The notes under the pieces are model-generated. The model was not told the DNA's origin. It saw only the letters and a list, made by a program, of their open reading frames with translations, and did no database searches. Shown in pieces: positions 49,708 to 58,353 of a DNA stretch of 64,000 bases. The translations under genes and the position numbers were made by a program. Positions within the stretch are counted from its first letter, which is position 1. Every line of letters starts with the position of its first letter. This DNA comes from Pseudomonas sp. LS44 (lineage in GTDB: Bacteria > Pseudomonadota > Gammaproteobacteria > Pseudomonadales > Pseudomonadaceae), in contig NZ_CP102830.1 of the NCBI RefSeq assembly GCF_024730785.1, forward strand, positions 868,001 to 932,000, read 5' to 3'.

Positions 49708-50688
49708 TCATTGCTGCGCCAGTTTCTGCTCCTGCTGCGCCAGTTTCTGCTCCTGCTGCGCGAGTAGCTGCTTGGCATGCGCCACTTCCAGGGCCTCCAT
49801 GGCGTTGATTGGCTGAATCGCCACCGCGCGCTTGAGGTGATCAATGGCTTTCTGCTGTTCATCCTCGTCATACACATACAGCAGCGCATTGGCATATTCG
49901 TAGTGACCGATCGGCAGGTCATCGGCGGCAGTGAACGAGCGGCTGAAGTACTGCTCCATCTTCTCCGTGCTGACCCCGTAGGTCATCTTGCCGACCAGTT
50001 TGCCGACCTTGCGGATCACCCCCGCTTCATAGCCACCGTACAGCGCCAGGGCGAACGGCTGGCGCGGCTGCTTGGCGAGCAGCGCATCGAGCTCCTCGGG
50101 GATCTGGCTGGTATAGCCGCGCTTGAGGACCACGGGCACCGGTAGCTCTTCGCCCAACCGCGCTTTGGCGTAGATCCGCCCGAACTGGGCGGCCGCATCG
50201 GCCTGGACCAGCTCACCGGCCTGGTCGGTGTACTCGATCACTTCTTCCAGCAGGCGGTGCTTCTCGGCCTGATCGGGGGTGAGGAACATCGCATACACCA
50301 CTTGGGCGAACATCGCCGGCACCTGGCCACCGACGCCCAGTGCCAGGCCTTGCTGCTTGGCTTGGGCGAAATCGCCGCGAAACACCAGGCGCCAGATATC
50401 TTGCAGCTTGCCGGCATAAATCGCGGCTTCTTCAGGTTTGCCGGTAAAGCCGCTGGTGGCGGTGACGGCCGCCAGTGCCTTGGGATTTTGTCGCGCGGTG
50501 TTGATCACCCAGTTGGCATCCGGAAACGGATAGTTGGCGCCGAAGCCGCGGGTCAGCTGCGGCCAGGCTTGGCGAAGTTTGTCGCCGGAGTAGTCGTAGT
50601 CACTTTGGTCATAAGGGAAGGGTTTCCAGTCGGCGGCGGCAGCATTCAGGCTACAGAGGGCCAGCAGGGCAAGTAGATAACGGCGCAT
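49708..50688 (-). CDS. Unrecognised exported protein with TPR-like helices and heptad C-terminus
   Basis: 326 residues from the ATG at 50688, where a signal peptide begins (MRRYLLALLALCSLNAAAA); a longer reading to 50787 is rejected. I do not recognise the gene. The mature part starts 'DWKPFPYDQSDYDYSGDKLR' and is mostly helical with TPR/SEL1-like segments ('GKLQDIWRLVFRGDFAQAKQ', 'YEYANALLYVYDEDEQQKAI', 'DHLKRAVAIQPINAMEALEV'). It ends in exact heptads LAQQEQK-LAQQEQK-LAQQ, a short coiled coil. A periplasmic scaffold role is possible but not shown. It is separated from the GlxA-type gene by about 100 bases on the same strand. Confidence 0.8.
   Translation of the reverse strand: MRRYLLALLALCSLNAAAADWKPFPYDQSDYDYSGDKLRQAWPQLTRGFGANYPFPDANWVINTARQNPKALAAVTATSGFTGKPEEAAIYAGKLQDIWRLVFRGDFAQAKQQGLALGVGGQVPAMFAQVVYAMFLTPDQAEKHRLLEEVIEYTDQAGELVQADAAAQFGRIYAKARLGEELPVPVVLKRGYTSQIPEELDALLAKQPRQPFALALYGGYEAGVIRKVGKLVGKMTYGVSTEKMEQYFSRSFTAADDLPIGHYEYANALLYVYDEDEQQKAIDHLKRAVAIQPINAMEALEVAHAKQLLAQQEQKLAQQEQKLAQQ
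49714..49755. repeat. 21-bp tandem repeat in the 3' end of the exported-protein gene
   Basis: Two identical copies of CTGCGCCAGTTTCTGCTCCTG plus a partial third (from 49756). Each encodes the heptad LAQQEQK on the minus strand, so changes in copy number would stay in frame. Confidence 0.85.
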
Positions 50689-50789
50689 GGCGAAGCCTTT
50701 TATTGTTTTGGGCGAGATTTCCCTGGGCGGGGATGCCTCAATCATAAGTGGCGCTGGCGCTCTACCAACCCATCCTTGGGCTGGCATTG

Positions 50790-51785
50790 TTATTCGCTCT
50801 TGTGCAGGAACTGGCGACGGTACTGGTTGGGTGAAAGTTCGGTGTGCTGGCGAAACAGGCGGGCGAAGAAGCTCGCGTCGTCGTAGCCGATCTCATAGCT
50901 GATGGTCTTGATGCTTTTGCGAGTGGCGCTGAGCAGGCCTTTGGCGGTTTCAATGCGTAAGCGTTGCAGGTAGTGCAGGGGCTTGTCGCCGGTGGCGACC
51001 TGGAAGCGGCGCATGAAGTTGCGGATGCTCATGCCGTGATTGCGGGCCACGTCTTCGAAGCGGAACTTGTCGGCGAAATGCTCTTCCAGCCACTCCTGGA
51101 TCTGCAGGATGGTCACGTCCTGGTGCAGTTTCTGGCCGCCAAAGCCGATACGCCCTGGGGTGTAGCTGCGCTTTACCTCATAAAGAATATCGCGCGCCAC
51201 GGCCTGGGCGACGCTGGCACCGCAGAACCGTTCGATCAGATAGATGTACAGATCGCAGGCCGAGGTCGAGCCGCTCGCGCAGTACAAGTTATCGGCGTCG
51301 GACAAGTGTTTTTCCTGGTTCAGTAACACGGCGGGGAAGCGCTCGGTGAATTCGCGGTGGTAGCGCCAGTAGGTGGTCGCTTCTTTACCGTCGAGCAGGC
51401 CGACTTGGGCCATCCAGAAAACGCCCATGGCTTCGCCGCAGAGCACGCTGCCGGCAGCATGCTGGGCTTTCAGCCAGTCGAGTACGTGCGGAAAGCGTTG
51501 GCAGAGTTGGTCGAAATCGCCCCAGAAGGGCGGCAGGATAATGATATCGGCGTCCTCCAATCCGCCGTCGACGGGCAGCACGACATCGCTGAAGCTGCGC
51601 ACCGGTTGGCCATCGGGGCTGACCAGGTGGATTTCGAATGAGGCGTTTAGCCCCAGGCCTTGCTGGCGCCCATAACGCAGGCTGGCCATGTGGAAGAAGT
51701 CTTTGGCCTGCATCACCGTCGATGCGAAAACCCCTTCAATGGCGAGAATGGCGACTCGATGCAGCGGTCTGGTCGGAGTAAACAT
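50790..51785 (-). CDS. GlxA-type transcriptional regulator (DJ-1/PfpI plus AraC HTH)
   Basis: 331 residues: an N-terminal DJ-1/PfpI-like glutamine amidotransferase domain (about 10-190; 'ADIIILPPFWGDFDQLCQRF', 'GSVLCGEAMGVFWMAQVGLL' with the elbow Cys, 'YCASGSTSACDLYIYLIE') and a C-terminal AraC-type double HTH ('RNHGMSIRNFMRRFQVATGD', 'ISYEIGYDDASFFARLFRQH'). Such proteins sense small molecules such as amines or amino-acid derivatives. Divergent from the acyl-CoA dehydrogenase, which it may regulate. Confidence 0.88.
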   Translation of the reverse strand: MFTPTRPLHRVAILAIEGVFASTVMQAKDFFHMASLRYGRQQGLGLNASFEIHLVSPDGQPVRSFSDVVLPVDGGLEDADIIILPPFWGDFDQLCQRFPHVLDWLKAQHAAGSVLCGEAMGVFWMAQVGLLDGKEATTYWRYHREFTERFPAVLLNQEKHLSDADNLYCASGSTSACDLYIYLIERFCGASVAQAVARDILYEVKRSYTPGRIGFGGQKLHQDVTILQIQEWLEEHFADKFRFEDVARNHGMSIRNFMRRFQVATGDKPLHYLQRLRIETAKGLLSATRKSIKTISYEIGYDDASFFARLFRQHTELSPNQYRRQFLHKSE

Positions 51786-51923
51786 GTTGTTATTCTTTTG
51801 AGGGGGAAGTGGTCAAATACTGGCTGAAGCGTCTTATTTTTTGGCGCTTGTGTCCAGTGCAGCGCCAATCGCGCTCTCCTACAGTCTGGAGTTCTTCAAC
51901 CTACTGTTGTGCCAGGTACTCCC

Positions 51924-53060
51924 ATGATCCCAAGAACAATCTTCAGCCCCGAACACGAACTCTTCCGAGATAGCGTGCGTAAATTCCTCGAGCAAGAGGC
52001 CGTGCCCTTCCATGCGCAATGGGAAGAGCAGGGTTATATCGATCGCGCGCTGTGGAACAAGGCCGGCGAAGCCGGAATGCTGTGCTCGCATTTGCCCGAG
52101 GCGTATGGCGGCATGGATGCAGATTTTCTGTACAGCAGCATCGTGGTTGAGGAAATCAGCCGGCTGGGTCTGTCGGGGATCGGTTTTTCCCTGCACTCCG
52201 ATATCGTTGCGCCCTACATCCTGCATTACGGCAGTGAGGCGTTGAAGCAGAAGTACTTGCCGAAGATGGTCAGTGGCGAACTGGTCACAGCCATTGCGAT
52301 GACCGAGCCAGGTGCGGGCTCCGACCTGCAGGGGGTGAAAACCACCGCGGTTCTGGACGGCGATGAGTACGTGATCAATGGTTCGAAAACCTTCATTACC
52401 AATGGCTATCTCGCCGATCTGGTGATTGTTGTCGCCAAGACCGATCCCAAGGCTGGCGCTAAAGGCACCAGTCTACTGCTGGTCGAAGCCGGTACGCCGG
52501 GATTCGACAAGGGTCAGCGGCTGAAGAAGGTCGGTATGAAGGCGCAGGACACTTCCGAATTGTTCTTCCAGAACGTGCGGATTCCCAAGGAAAACCTCCT
52601 TGGTCAAGCGGGAATGGGTTTCGCATATCTGATGCAGGAGTTGCCGCAGGAGCGTCTCGGCGTTGCTGTGGGTGCGCTGGCTTCGGCGGAAGCCGCGCTG
52701 CAATGGACGCTGGATTACACGCGTGATCGCAAGGCGTTCGGTAAATCCATCGCCGATTTCCAGACCACGCGCCACAAGCTGGCCGAGTTGGCTACCGAGA
52801 TCCAGGTCGGCCGGCTATTCGTCGATCGTTGCCTGGAGCTGCATCTGCAGAAAAAACTCGACGTGCCGACCGCGGCGATGCTCAAGTACTGGACGACCGA
52901 TCTACAAGGCAAGGTGCTTGATGAGTGCGTGCAGCTGCATGGCGGTTACGGCTATATGTGGGAATACCCGATCGCTCGCGCCTGGGCGGATGCCCGCGTG
53001 CAGCGAATCTACGCCGGCACTAATGAAATCATGAAAGAAATTATCTCGCGCTCATTGTGA
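51924..53060 (+). CDS. Acyl-CoA dehydrogenase
   Basis: 378 residues from the ATG at 51924 (MIPRTIFSPEHELFRDSVRK); a GTG at 51909 is an alternative. FAD enzyme of the ACAD superfamily: signatures 'AMTEPGAGSDLQGVKTTA' and 'QLHGGYGYMWEYPIARAWAD' with 'IYAGTNEIMKEIISRSL' at the end. The active base is expected in the C-terminal helical region; I do not assign it. Length suits short/branched or medium-chain enzymes. No other beta-oxidation gene is adjacent, so the substrate is open. Confidence 0.9.
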   Translation: MIPRTIFSPEHELFRDSVRKFLEQEAVPFHAQWEEQGYIDRALWNKAGEAGMLCSHLPEAYGGMDADFLYSSIVVEEISRLGLSGIGFSLHSDIVAPYILHYGSEALKQKYLPKMVSGELVTAIAMTEPGAGSDLQGVKTTAVLDGDEYVINGSKTFITNGYLADLVIVVAKTDPKAGAKGTSLLLVEAGTPGFDKGQRLKKVGMKAQDTSELFFQNVRIPKENLLGQAGMGFAYLMQELPQERLGVAVGALASAEAALQWTLDYTRDRKAFGKSIADFQTTRHKLAELATEIQVGRLFVDRCLELHLQKKLDVPTAAMLKYWTTDLQGKVLDECVQLHGGYGYMWEYPIARAWADARVQRIYAGTNEIMKEIISRSL

Positions 53061-53141
53061 GGCGCCGCCGCGGGTCGTCCGAGTGATCGGTGATCCGCGT
53101 TTTTTGCCTGGTCTGCCGCGCCGCCGTTTTCGGAAGCGGCT

Positions 53142-53303
53142 ATGCATCCGTTTCCATTCGGCGATTGGGACGGTAGCGTCCGTCACGCTCATGAGCTGCA
53201 AGGCGAGTTGGCAGTGCAAGTCGTGTTGCGCACGCCTGCGGAGTGGCTGGCCTCGCGCAGGGGAAGTGTGCCGATTATACGCGAGGCGGATTTGTTCGAC
53301 TAA
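53142..53303 (+). CDS. Small ORF, possible 53-residue protein
   Basis: ATG at 53142 preceded by GGAAG five bases upstream; 53 residues beginning MHPFPFGDWDGSVRHAHELQ and ending VPIIREADLFD, stop TAA at 53301. It fills most of the 252-base gap between the acyl-CoA dehydrogenase and the aldo-keto reductase. Third codon positions are mostly G or C, as in the neighbours, but the signal is weak at this length. I recognise no family. No terminator is evident between it and the dehydrogenase other than a T-run at 53099-53105. Confidence 0.35.
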   Translation: MHPFPFGDWDGSVRHAHELQGELAVQVVLRTPAEWLASRRGSVPIIREADLFD

Positions 53304-53312
53304 TTTGGCGGC

Positions 53313-54350
53313 TCAGGGCGCGGGGTTGGGTTGTGAACGATGGATGGCTTCGATGGCGGCGAGCACCTCTTCGGACAGCTTCAGTGGGCTGCTGGCTAAG
53401 TTTGTCTCGAGCTGTTGGAGAGTGGTTGCGCCAATGATAGTGCTGGTCACGAACGGCTGCGAAGTGACATAGGCCAGTGCCATCTGCGCTGGATCCAGGT
53501 GATGTTCGCGGGCTAGTGCGACATACCGCGAACAGGCGATCTGGGCTTGTGGGTTGGTGTAGCGAGTGAAGCGGCTGAACAAAGTGATACGGGAATTTGC
53601 CGGGCGAGCGCCACCCTCGTATTTGCCGGAAAGCATGCCGAACGCCAATGGCGAGTAGGCCAACAGGCCGCATTGCTCACGCAGGGCGATTTCTGCCAGG
53701 CCGACTTCGAAAGTACGGTTGAGGAGGTTGTAGGGGTTCTGGATCGAGACCATGCGTGGTAGTCCGAGCCTGTCGGCCAGCTGCAGAAACGTCATGGCGC
53801 CCCATGGCGTTTCGTTGGATAGACCGACATGGCGGATCTTGCCGGCCTGGATCTGCGAGCTAAGCACCTCCAGGGTTTCCTGCAGGGGCGTGAAGTCTTC
53901 GTCCCGATGGCGATAGCCAAGCTGGCCAAAAAAATTAGTACTGCGTTCGGGCCAATGTAATTGATAGAGATCGATCCAGTCTGTTTGCAGGCGTTTCAGG
54001 CTGGCATCCAGCGCAGCGATAATATGGTTGCGGTTGTGTTTGAGCTGCCCGTCGCGAATGTGTGCAATGCCATTTCCGGGGCCTGCGACCTTGCTAGCCA
54101 GAACCCAGTCGGCACGACTTCCACATGTTTTGAAGTAGTTGCCAATGATTTGTTCGGTCTTGCTGTACGTCTCGGCGCGCGGCGGTACCGGGTACATTTC
54201 TGCGGTATCGAGGAAATTAACTCCATTGCACCGGGCCATGTCCAGTTGCGCGGAGGCCTCCGCCTGCGTGTTCTGCTCACCCCAGGTCATGCTGCCCAAG
54301 CATAAAGCGCTGACGCTGAGATCGCTCTGTCCGAGTCGCCGAAATTCCAT
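53313..54350 (-). CDS. Aldo/keto reductase, Tas-like
   Basis: 345 residues from the ATG at 54350 (MEFRRLGQSDLSVSALCLGS); a reading from 54413 adds a non-family tail. Catalytic tetrad regions: Asp and Tyr in 'GVNFLDTAEMYPVPP', Lys in 'WVLASKVAGPGNG', His in 'IDLYQLHWPERSTN'. 'YSPLAFGMLSGKYEGG' and 'PLQETLEVLSSQIQAGKIRH' match the Tas/YgdS branch. NADPH-dependent; physiological substrate unknown. Confidence 0.9.
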   Translation of the reverse strand: MEFRRLGQSDLSVSALCLGSMTWGEQNTQAEASAQLDMARCNGVNFLDTAEMYPVPPRAETYSKTEQIIGNYFKTCGSRADWVLASKVAGPGNGIAHIRDGQLKHNRNHIIAALDASLKRLQTDWIDLYQLHWPERSTNFFGQLGYRHRDEDFTPLQETLEVLSSQIQAGKIRHVGLSNETPWGAMTFLQLADRLGLPRMVSIQNPYNLLNRTFEVGLAEIALREQCGLLAYSPLAFGMLSGKYEGGARPANSRITLFSRFTRYTNPQAQIACSRYVALAREHHLDPAQMALAYVTSQPFVTSTIIGATTLQQLETNLASSPLKLSEEVLAAIEAIHRSQPNPAP

Positions 54351-54518
54351 GGAAAACCTCCTCGTGCAAAAAGTCTTATCAAAGCAGGTTGAAATTTTGC
54401 GTGCAATCGGCATAATTCCGCAGCTGTTTTTGGTGGGGGATGCCTAGCCCGCCGAACTTGGCCGTACGAGCGTGATGACCCGAGCCCCCGATAGCGCCCG
54501 TTTTCGGCTGCCTTTGAC

Positions 54519-54547
54519 TTGTCAAAGCAAGCACTATTCAGTAAGAT
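54519..54547 (+). promoter_or_regulatory. Candidate sigma-70 promoter for rplM-rpsI
   Basis: TTGTCA (54519-54524) and TAAGAT (54542-54547) with a 17-base spacer, 41 bases before the rplM ATG. The leader would be short, about 35 bases. Confidence 0.55.
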
Positions 54548-54561
54548 CCGCCGTCTTATTT

Positions 54562-54577
54562 TCAGGGCGGCCCCTGA
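54562..54577 (+). promoter_or_regulatory. Leader hairpin overlapping the rplM ribosome binding site
   Basis: TCAGGG (54562-54567) and CCCTGA (54572-54577) form a perfect 6-bp stem with loop CGGC; the final GA belongs to GAGG (54576-54579), the likely Shine-Dalgarno for rplM at 54589. It could mediate translational feedback, as E. coli rplM-rpsI is autoregulated by L13. Confidence 0.5.
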
Positions 54578-54588
54578 GGCTATAAAGA

Positions 54589-55017
54589 ATGAAAACTTTT
54601 ACTGCTAAACCGGAAACTGTTAAGCGCGACTGGTTCGTCGTCGACGCTGCAGGTCAGACTCTGGGTCGTCTGGCCACAGAAATCGCTTCTCGTCTGCGTG
54701 GCAAGCACAAGCCTGAGTACACTCCGCACGTGGATACCGGCGATTACATCGTTGTGATCAATGCTGAGCAAGTACGCGTGACTGGTGCCAAGACCACCGA
54801 CAAAATGTACTACTCTCACTCCGGTTTCCCGGGTGGCATCAAGGAAATCAGCTTTGACAAGTTGATCGCCAAGGCGCCTGAGCGTGTGATCGAGACCGCG
54901 GTCAAAGGCATGCTGCCGAAAAACCCGCTGGGTCGCGACATGTACCGTAAGCTGAAGGTGTATAAGGGTGCCGAGCATCCGCACACCGCACAGCAGCCCC
55001 AAGAACTGAAGATTTAA
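54589..55017 (+). CDS. rplM: 50S ribosomal protein L13
   Basis: 142 residues, standard length. '[20 protein letters not shown]', '[20 protein letters not shown]' and '[20 protein letters not shown]' are L13 signatures. Codon use is biased as for a highly expressed gene. 14 bases upstream of rpsI. Confidence 0.99.
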   Translation: MKTFTAKPETVKRDWFVVDAAGQTLGRLATEIASRLRGKHKPEYTPHVDTGDYIVVINAEQVRVTGAKTTDKMYYSHSGFPGGIKEISFDKLIAKAPERVIETAVKGMLPKNPLGRDMYRKLKVYKGAEHPHTAQQPQELKI

Positions 55018-55031
55018 CGGAATAGTTCATT

Positions 55032-55424
55032 ATGTCGGCGACTCAAAATTACGGCACTGGCCGTCGCAAGACTGCAACCGCTCGCGTTTTCCTGCGTCCG
55101 GGTACTGGCAACATTTCCATCAATAACCGCAGCCTGGATACTTTCTTCGGTCGTGAAACTGCCCGCATGGTAGTTCGTCAGCCGCTGGAGTTGACTGAAA
55201 CCACTGGCAAGTTCGATATCTACGTCACCGTCATCGGTGGTGGTGTCAGCGGCCAGGCTGGTGCGATCCGTCACGGTATCACTCGTGCGCTGATGAGCTA
55301 CGACGAGACTCTGCGCGGTGCTCTGCGTAAAGCTGGCTTCGTTACTCGCGATGCTCGTGAAGTGGAGCGTAAGAAGGTCGGTCTGCGTAAGGCGCGTAAG
55401 CGTCCGCAATACTCGAAGCGTTAA
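55032..55424 (+). CDS. rpsI: 30S ribosomal protein S9
   Basis: 130 residues: '[20 protein letters not shown]', '[20 protein letters not shown]' and the basic C-terminal tail '[17 protein letters not shown]' that reaches the ribosomal P site. Second gene of the rplM operon, followed by a terminator. Confidence 0.99.
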   Translation: MSATQNYGTGRRKTATARVFLRPGTGNISINNRSLDTFFGRETARMVVRQPLELTETTGKFDIYVTVIGGGVSGQAGAIRHGITRALMSYDETLRGALRKAGFVTRDAREVERKKVGLRKARKRPQYSKR

Positions 55425-55439
55425 TCTGCTTCAGTGTTC

Positions 55440-55478
55440 AAAAACGCCCGATTTCGCTAAGAAGTCGGGCGTTTTTTT
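55440..55478 (+). terminator. Intrinsic terminator after rpsI
   Basis: ACGCCCGA and TCGGGCGT arms (about 55444-55451 and 55465-55472) with TTTTTTT after. Confidence 0.88.
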
Positions 55479-55567
55479 ATGGCTTTTATTTTTATTGCGA
55501 CAACTTGACGCACCGTTGAATGCCGCGCCTCGCAAGGCTTTCGGCAGTTTTGTATCCAGTAATTGCC

Positions 55568-55596
55568 TTGTCAGAAAAGGGGCTTTTCTTTACCAT
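55568..55596 (+). promoter_or_regulatory. Candidate sigma-70 promoter for petABC
   Basis: TTGTCA (55568-55573) and TACCAT (55591-55596), spacer 17 bases, about 80 bases before petA. Downstream of the rpsI terminator, so the bc1 genes need their own promoter. Confidence 0.5.
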
Positions 55597-55675
55597 CTGG
55601 CAAATTTTTTGCGCTATTTGATTTACTTAGTAGATGCCTGAATAACAGGCCACAAAGCTGATGGGAGACGACTGA

Positions 55676-56269
55676 ATGAGCAATGACGGCGTGAATGCAG
55701 GCCGGCGTCGCTTCCTTGTGGCAGCCACTTCTGTAGTGGGTGCCGCAGGAGCGGTGGGTGCTGCGGTCCCGTTCGTGGGGTCATGGTTCCCAAGTGCCAA
55801 GGCCAAGGCCGCTGGTGCACCGGTGAAAGTGAATATTGGCAAGATCGAAGCCGGCCAGCAGATGATTGCTGAATGGCGTGGCCAGCCAGTCTTCATCGTC
55901 CGTCGTACCGAAGAGATTTTGGGGAATCTTGATAAAATTATCGCGAATATATCCGACCCTGAATCCAAATCCTCGGTTCAGCCGACTTATGTAGATCCGA
56001 AAGTGCGGTCGATCAAACCGGAGATCCTGGTTTTGGTTGGGCTTTGCACGCATTTGGGTTGTTCACCGTCCTTCCGTCCGGAAGTGGCGCCCGCGGATCT
56101 TGGTGCTGAGTGGGTCGGGGGTTATTTCTGCCCTTGCCATGGCTCCCGTTATGATCTCGCCGGCCGTGTGTATAAGTCACAGCCCGCGCCCATAAACCTG
56201 CCGGTACCGCCGCACTCGTACGAGTCGGATGACGTTATCGTCATCGGTGTGGACCAGGAGAAGGCATGA
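55676..56269 (+). CDS. petA: Ubiquinol-cytochrome c reductase Rieske iron-sulfur subunit
   Basis: 197 residues. N-terminal twin-arginine-type signal anchor ('GRRRFLVAATSVVGAAGAVG'). [2Fe-2S] ligands in C124-T-H126-L-G-C129 ('GLCTHLGCS') and C152-P-C154-H155-G-S ('YFCPCHGSRYD'), with Cys129 and Cys154 forming the usual disulfide. It transfers electrons from ubiquinol to cytochrome c1. The stop overlaps the petB start. Confidence 0.97.
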   Translation: MSNDGVNAGRRRFLVAATSVVGAAGAVGAAVPFVGSWFPSAKAKAAGAPVKVNIGKIEAGQQMIAEWRGQPVFIVRRTEEILGNLDKIIANISDPESKSSVQPTYVDPKVRSIKPEILVLVGLCTHLGCSPSFRPEVAPADLGAEWVGGYFCPCHGSRYDLAGRVYKSQPAPINLPVPPHSYESDDVIVIGVDQEKA

Positions 56270-57480
56270 TGAGCAAATTCATGGAATGGGTTGATGCGCG
56301 CTTTCCCGCCACGAAAATGTGGGAAGACCATCTCAGCAAGTATTACGCCCCGAAGAACTTTAACTTCTTCTATTTCTTTGGCTCGCTAGCGCTGTTGGTG
56401 CTGGTTAACCAGATACTCACCGGTGTTTGGCTCACCATGAGCTACACGCCGTCGGCGGAAGAGGCGTTCGCTTCCGTTGAGTACATCATGCGCGATGTCG
56501 AGTACGGCTCGATTCTGCGTCTGTTGCACTCCACCGGCGCTTCGGCCTTCTTCATCGTGGTTTACCTACACATGTTTCGTGGCTTGCTCTACGGCTCGTA
56601 CCAGAAGCCGCGTGAGCTGGTGTGGGTATTCGGCATGCTGATCTATCTGGCGCTGATGGCCGAAGCGTTCATGGGATATCTGCTGCCGTGGGGGCAGATG
56701 TCTTATTGGGGGGCTCAGGTAATTATCTCCTTGTTCGGCGCGATTCCGGTGATCGGCAACGATCTGACCCAGTGGATTCGTGGTGACTACCTGATCTCCG
56801 GGATCACACTGAACCGTTTCTTCGCCTTGCATGTGGTGGCCCTGCCGATTGTGATTCTCGGCCTGGTAGTGCTGCACATTCTGGCGCTCCATGAGGTTGG
56901 CTCGAACAACCCGGACGGCGTGGACATCAAGAAATTCAAGGATGAAAACGGCGTGCCGCTAGACGGCATCGCTTTTCATCCGTACTACACCGTGAAAGAC
57001 ATTGTCGGTGTGGTGGTATTCCTCTTCATCTTCTGTGCGATCGTGTTTTTCTTCCCTGAAATGGGCGGCTACTTCCTCGAGAAGCCGAACTTTGAAGTGG
57101 CCAACGCATTTAAGACTCCAGAACATATTGCGCCGGTTTGGTACTTCACGCCGTTTTACGCGATCCTCCGGGCGATTCCGGACAAGCTCCTCGGCGTTAT
57201 TGCCATGGGTGCAGCGATTGCGGTGCTGTTCGTCCTGCCGTGGCTGGATCGTAGTCCGGTCAAGTCCATGCGCTACAAAGGCTGGATGAGCAAAATCTGG
57301 CTGTGGGTGTTCTGTGTCTCGTTCGTGATTTTGGGGGTCTTGGGTGTTCTGGCTCCCACTCCAGGGCGTACCTTGCTGTCGCAGGTATGTACGTTCTTGT
57401 ACTTCGCCTACTTCATTTTGATGCCGTTCTATACCAGGCTCGAGAAGACCAAACCGGTTCCGGAAAGGGTGACTGGCTGA
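56269..57480 (+). CDS. petB: Ubiquinol-cytochrome c reductase cytochrome b
   Basis: 403 residues from the ATG at 56269 (MSKFMEWVDARF), with an adjacent ATG at 56266 as alternative. Eight membrane helices; heme-ligand histidines in helices B and D ('LHSTGASAFFIVVYLHMFRG', 'NRFFALHVVALPIVILGLVV'), Qo-site PEWY equivalent as 'HIAPVWYFTPFYAILRAIP' (PVWY). Long form, with b6 and subunit IV parts joined. Confidence 0.96.
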   Translation: MSKFMEWVDARFPATKMWEDHLSKYYAPKNFNFFYFFGSLALLVLVNQILTGVWLTMSYTPSAEEAFASVEYIMRDVEYGSILRLLHSTGASAFFIVVYLHMFRGLLYGSYQKPRELVWVFGMLIYLALMAEAFMGYLLPWGQMSYWGAQVIISLFGAIPVIGNDLTQWIRGDYLISGITLNRFFALHVVALPIVILGLVVLHILALHEVGSNNPDGVDIKKFKDENGVPLDGIAFHPYYTVKDIVGVVVFLFIFCAIVFFFPEMGGYFLEKPNFEVANAFKTPEHIAPVWYFTPFYAILRAIPDKLLGVIAMGAAIAVLFVLPWLDRSPVKSMRYKGWMSKIWLWVFCVSFVILGVLGVLAPTPGRTLLSQVCTFLYFAYFILMPFYTRLEKTKPVPERVTG

Positions 57481-58262
57481 TGAAAAAGCTCTTTGCTGCA
57501 TTAATTTTCGCTGTACTGCCAGCCATCGCATTCGCTAATACCGGCCAAGGGCCGGAGCTGGAGGAGGTCGATATCGACCTGGCCGATAAGGCGGCACTGC
57601 AAGATGGCGCGCGTACGTTCGCCAACTACTGCATGGGCTGCCATAGCGCCAAGTTCCAACGCTACGAGCGTGTTGCTGATGATCTGGGTATTCCTCATGA
57701 CCTGATGCTGAGCAATCTGATTTTCACGGGAGCCAAAATTGGTGACCTGATGAAGATTGGCATGCAGCCAGCGGATGCCAAAAACTGGTTCGGCGCTGCG
57801 CCGCCCGATCTAACTCTGGTCGCCCGGGTGCGTGGCAATGATTGGCTCTATAACTACCTGCGCGGCTTCTATGAAGACCCAGCGCGTCCTTGGGGTGTGA
57901 ACAACAAGGTCTTCCCGAACGTCGGTATGCCTAACGTTTTGGTCGGTCTGCAGGGTCGTCAGGTCGTCGGCTGCAAGCAGGTTCAGATCGTCGAGCACGG
58001 CAAGAAACAATTCGATCCGCTGACGGGCACACCGCTGACTCATGAGGCGTGCGACCAACTGACCGTATTGCCGAAAACTGGCGCGCTGACCGAAGAGCAG
58101 TTCGACGAGAAGGTCAAGAATCTGGTGACCTTCCTAGCCTACTCCGCCAACCCGGTGAAGTTGGAGCATCAGCGCATTGGTACTTACGTGCTGCTGTACC
58201 TGGCTTTCTTCTTCGTCTTCGCCTATCTGCTCAAGCGCGAATACTGGAAAGACGTGCACTAA
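57480..58262 (+). CDS. petC: Ubiquinol-cytochrome c reductase cytochrome c1
   Basis: 260 residues from the ATG at 57480, which overlaps the petB stop by one base. Signal peptide 'LFAALIFAVLPAIAFA'; covalent heme site CMGCH at residues 51-55; C-terminal membrane anchor 'TYVLLYLAFFFVFAYLLKRE'. Passes electrons to soluble cytochromes. Last bc1 gene, with a terminator after. Confidence 0.96.
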   Translation: MKKLFAALIFAVLPAIAFANTGQGPELEEVDIDLADKAALQDGARTFANYCMGCHSAKFQRYERVADDLGIPHDLMLSNLIFTGAKIGDLMKIGMQPADAKNWFGAAPPDLTLVARVRGNDWLYNYLRGFYEDPARPWGVNNKVFPNVGMPNVLVGLQGRQVVGCKQVQIVEHGKKQFDPLTGTPLTHEACDQLTVLPKTGALTEEQFDEKVKNLVTFLAYSANPVKLEHQRIGTYVLLYLAFFFVFAYLLKREYWKDVH

Positions 58263-58283
58263 TCAACCGCTGTTCTGCTGTCG

Positions 58284-58316
58284 ACGCGCGCGCCCGCCCT
58301 GGGCGCGCGCGTTTTT
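58284..58316 (+). terminator. Intrinsic terminator after petC
   Basis: ACGCGCGCGCCC (58284-58295) and GGGCGCGCGCGT (58301-58312) around a 5-base loop, then TTTT. Confidence 0.9.
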
Positions 58317-58353
58317 CTGCTTTCGATAACTGTAATACGCGAGGAGGATCACC

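Noticed and set aside
54414..54510. tRNA or other structural RNA in the AKR-rplM gap
   Set aside because: No cloverleaf or GTTCRA-type T-loop seen; only promoter and leader features closer to rplM.
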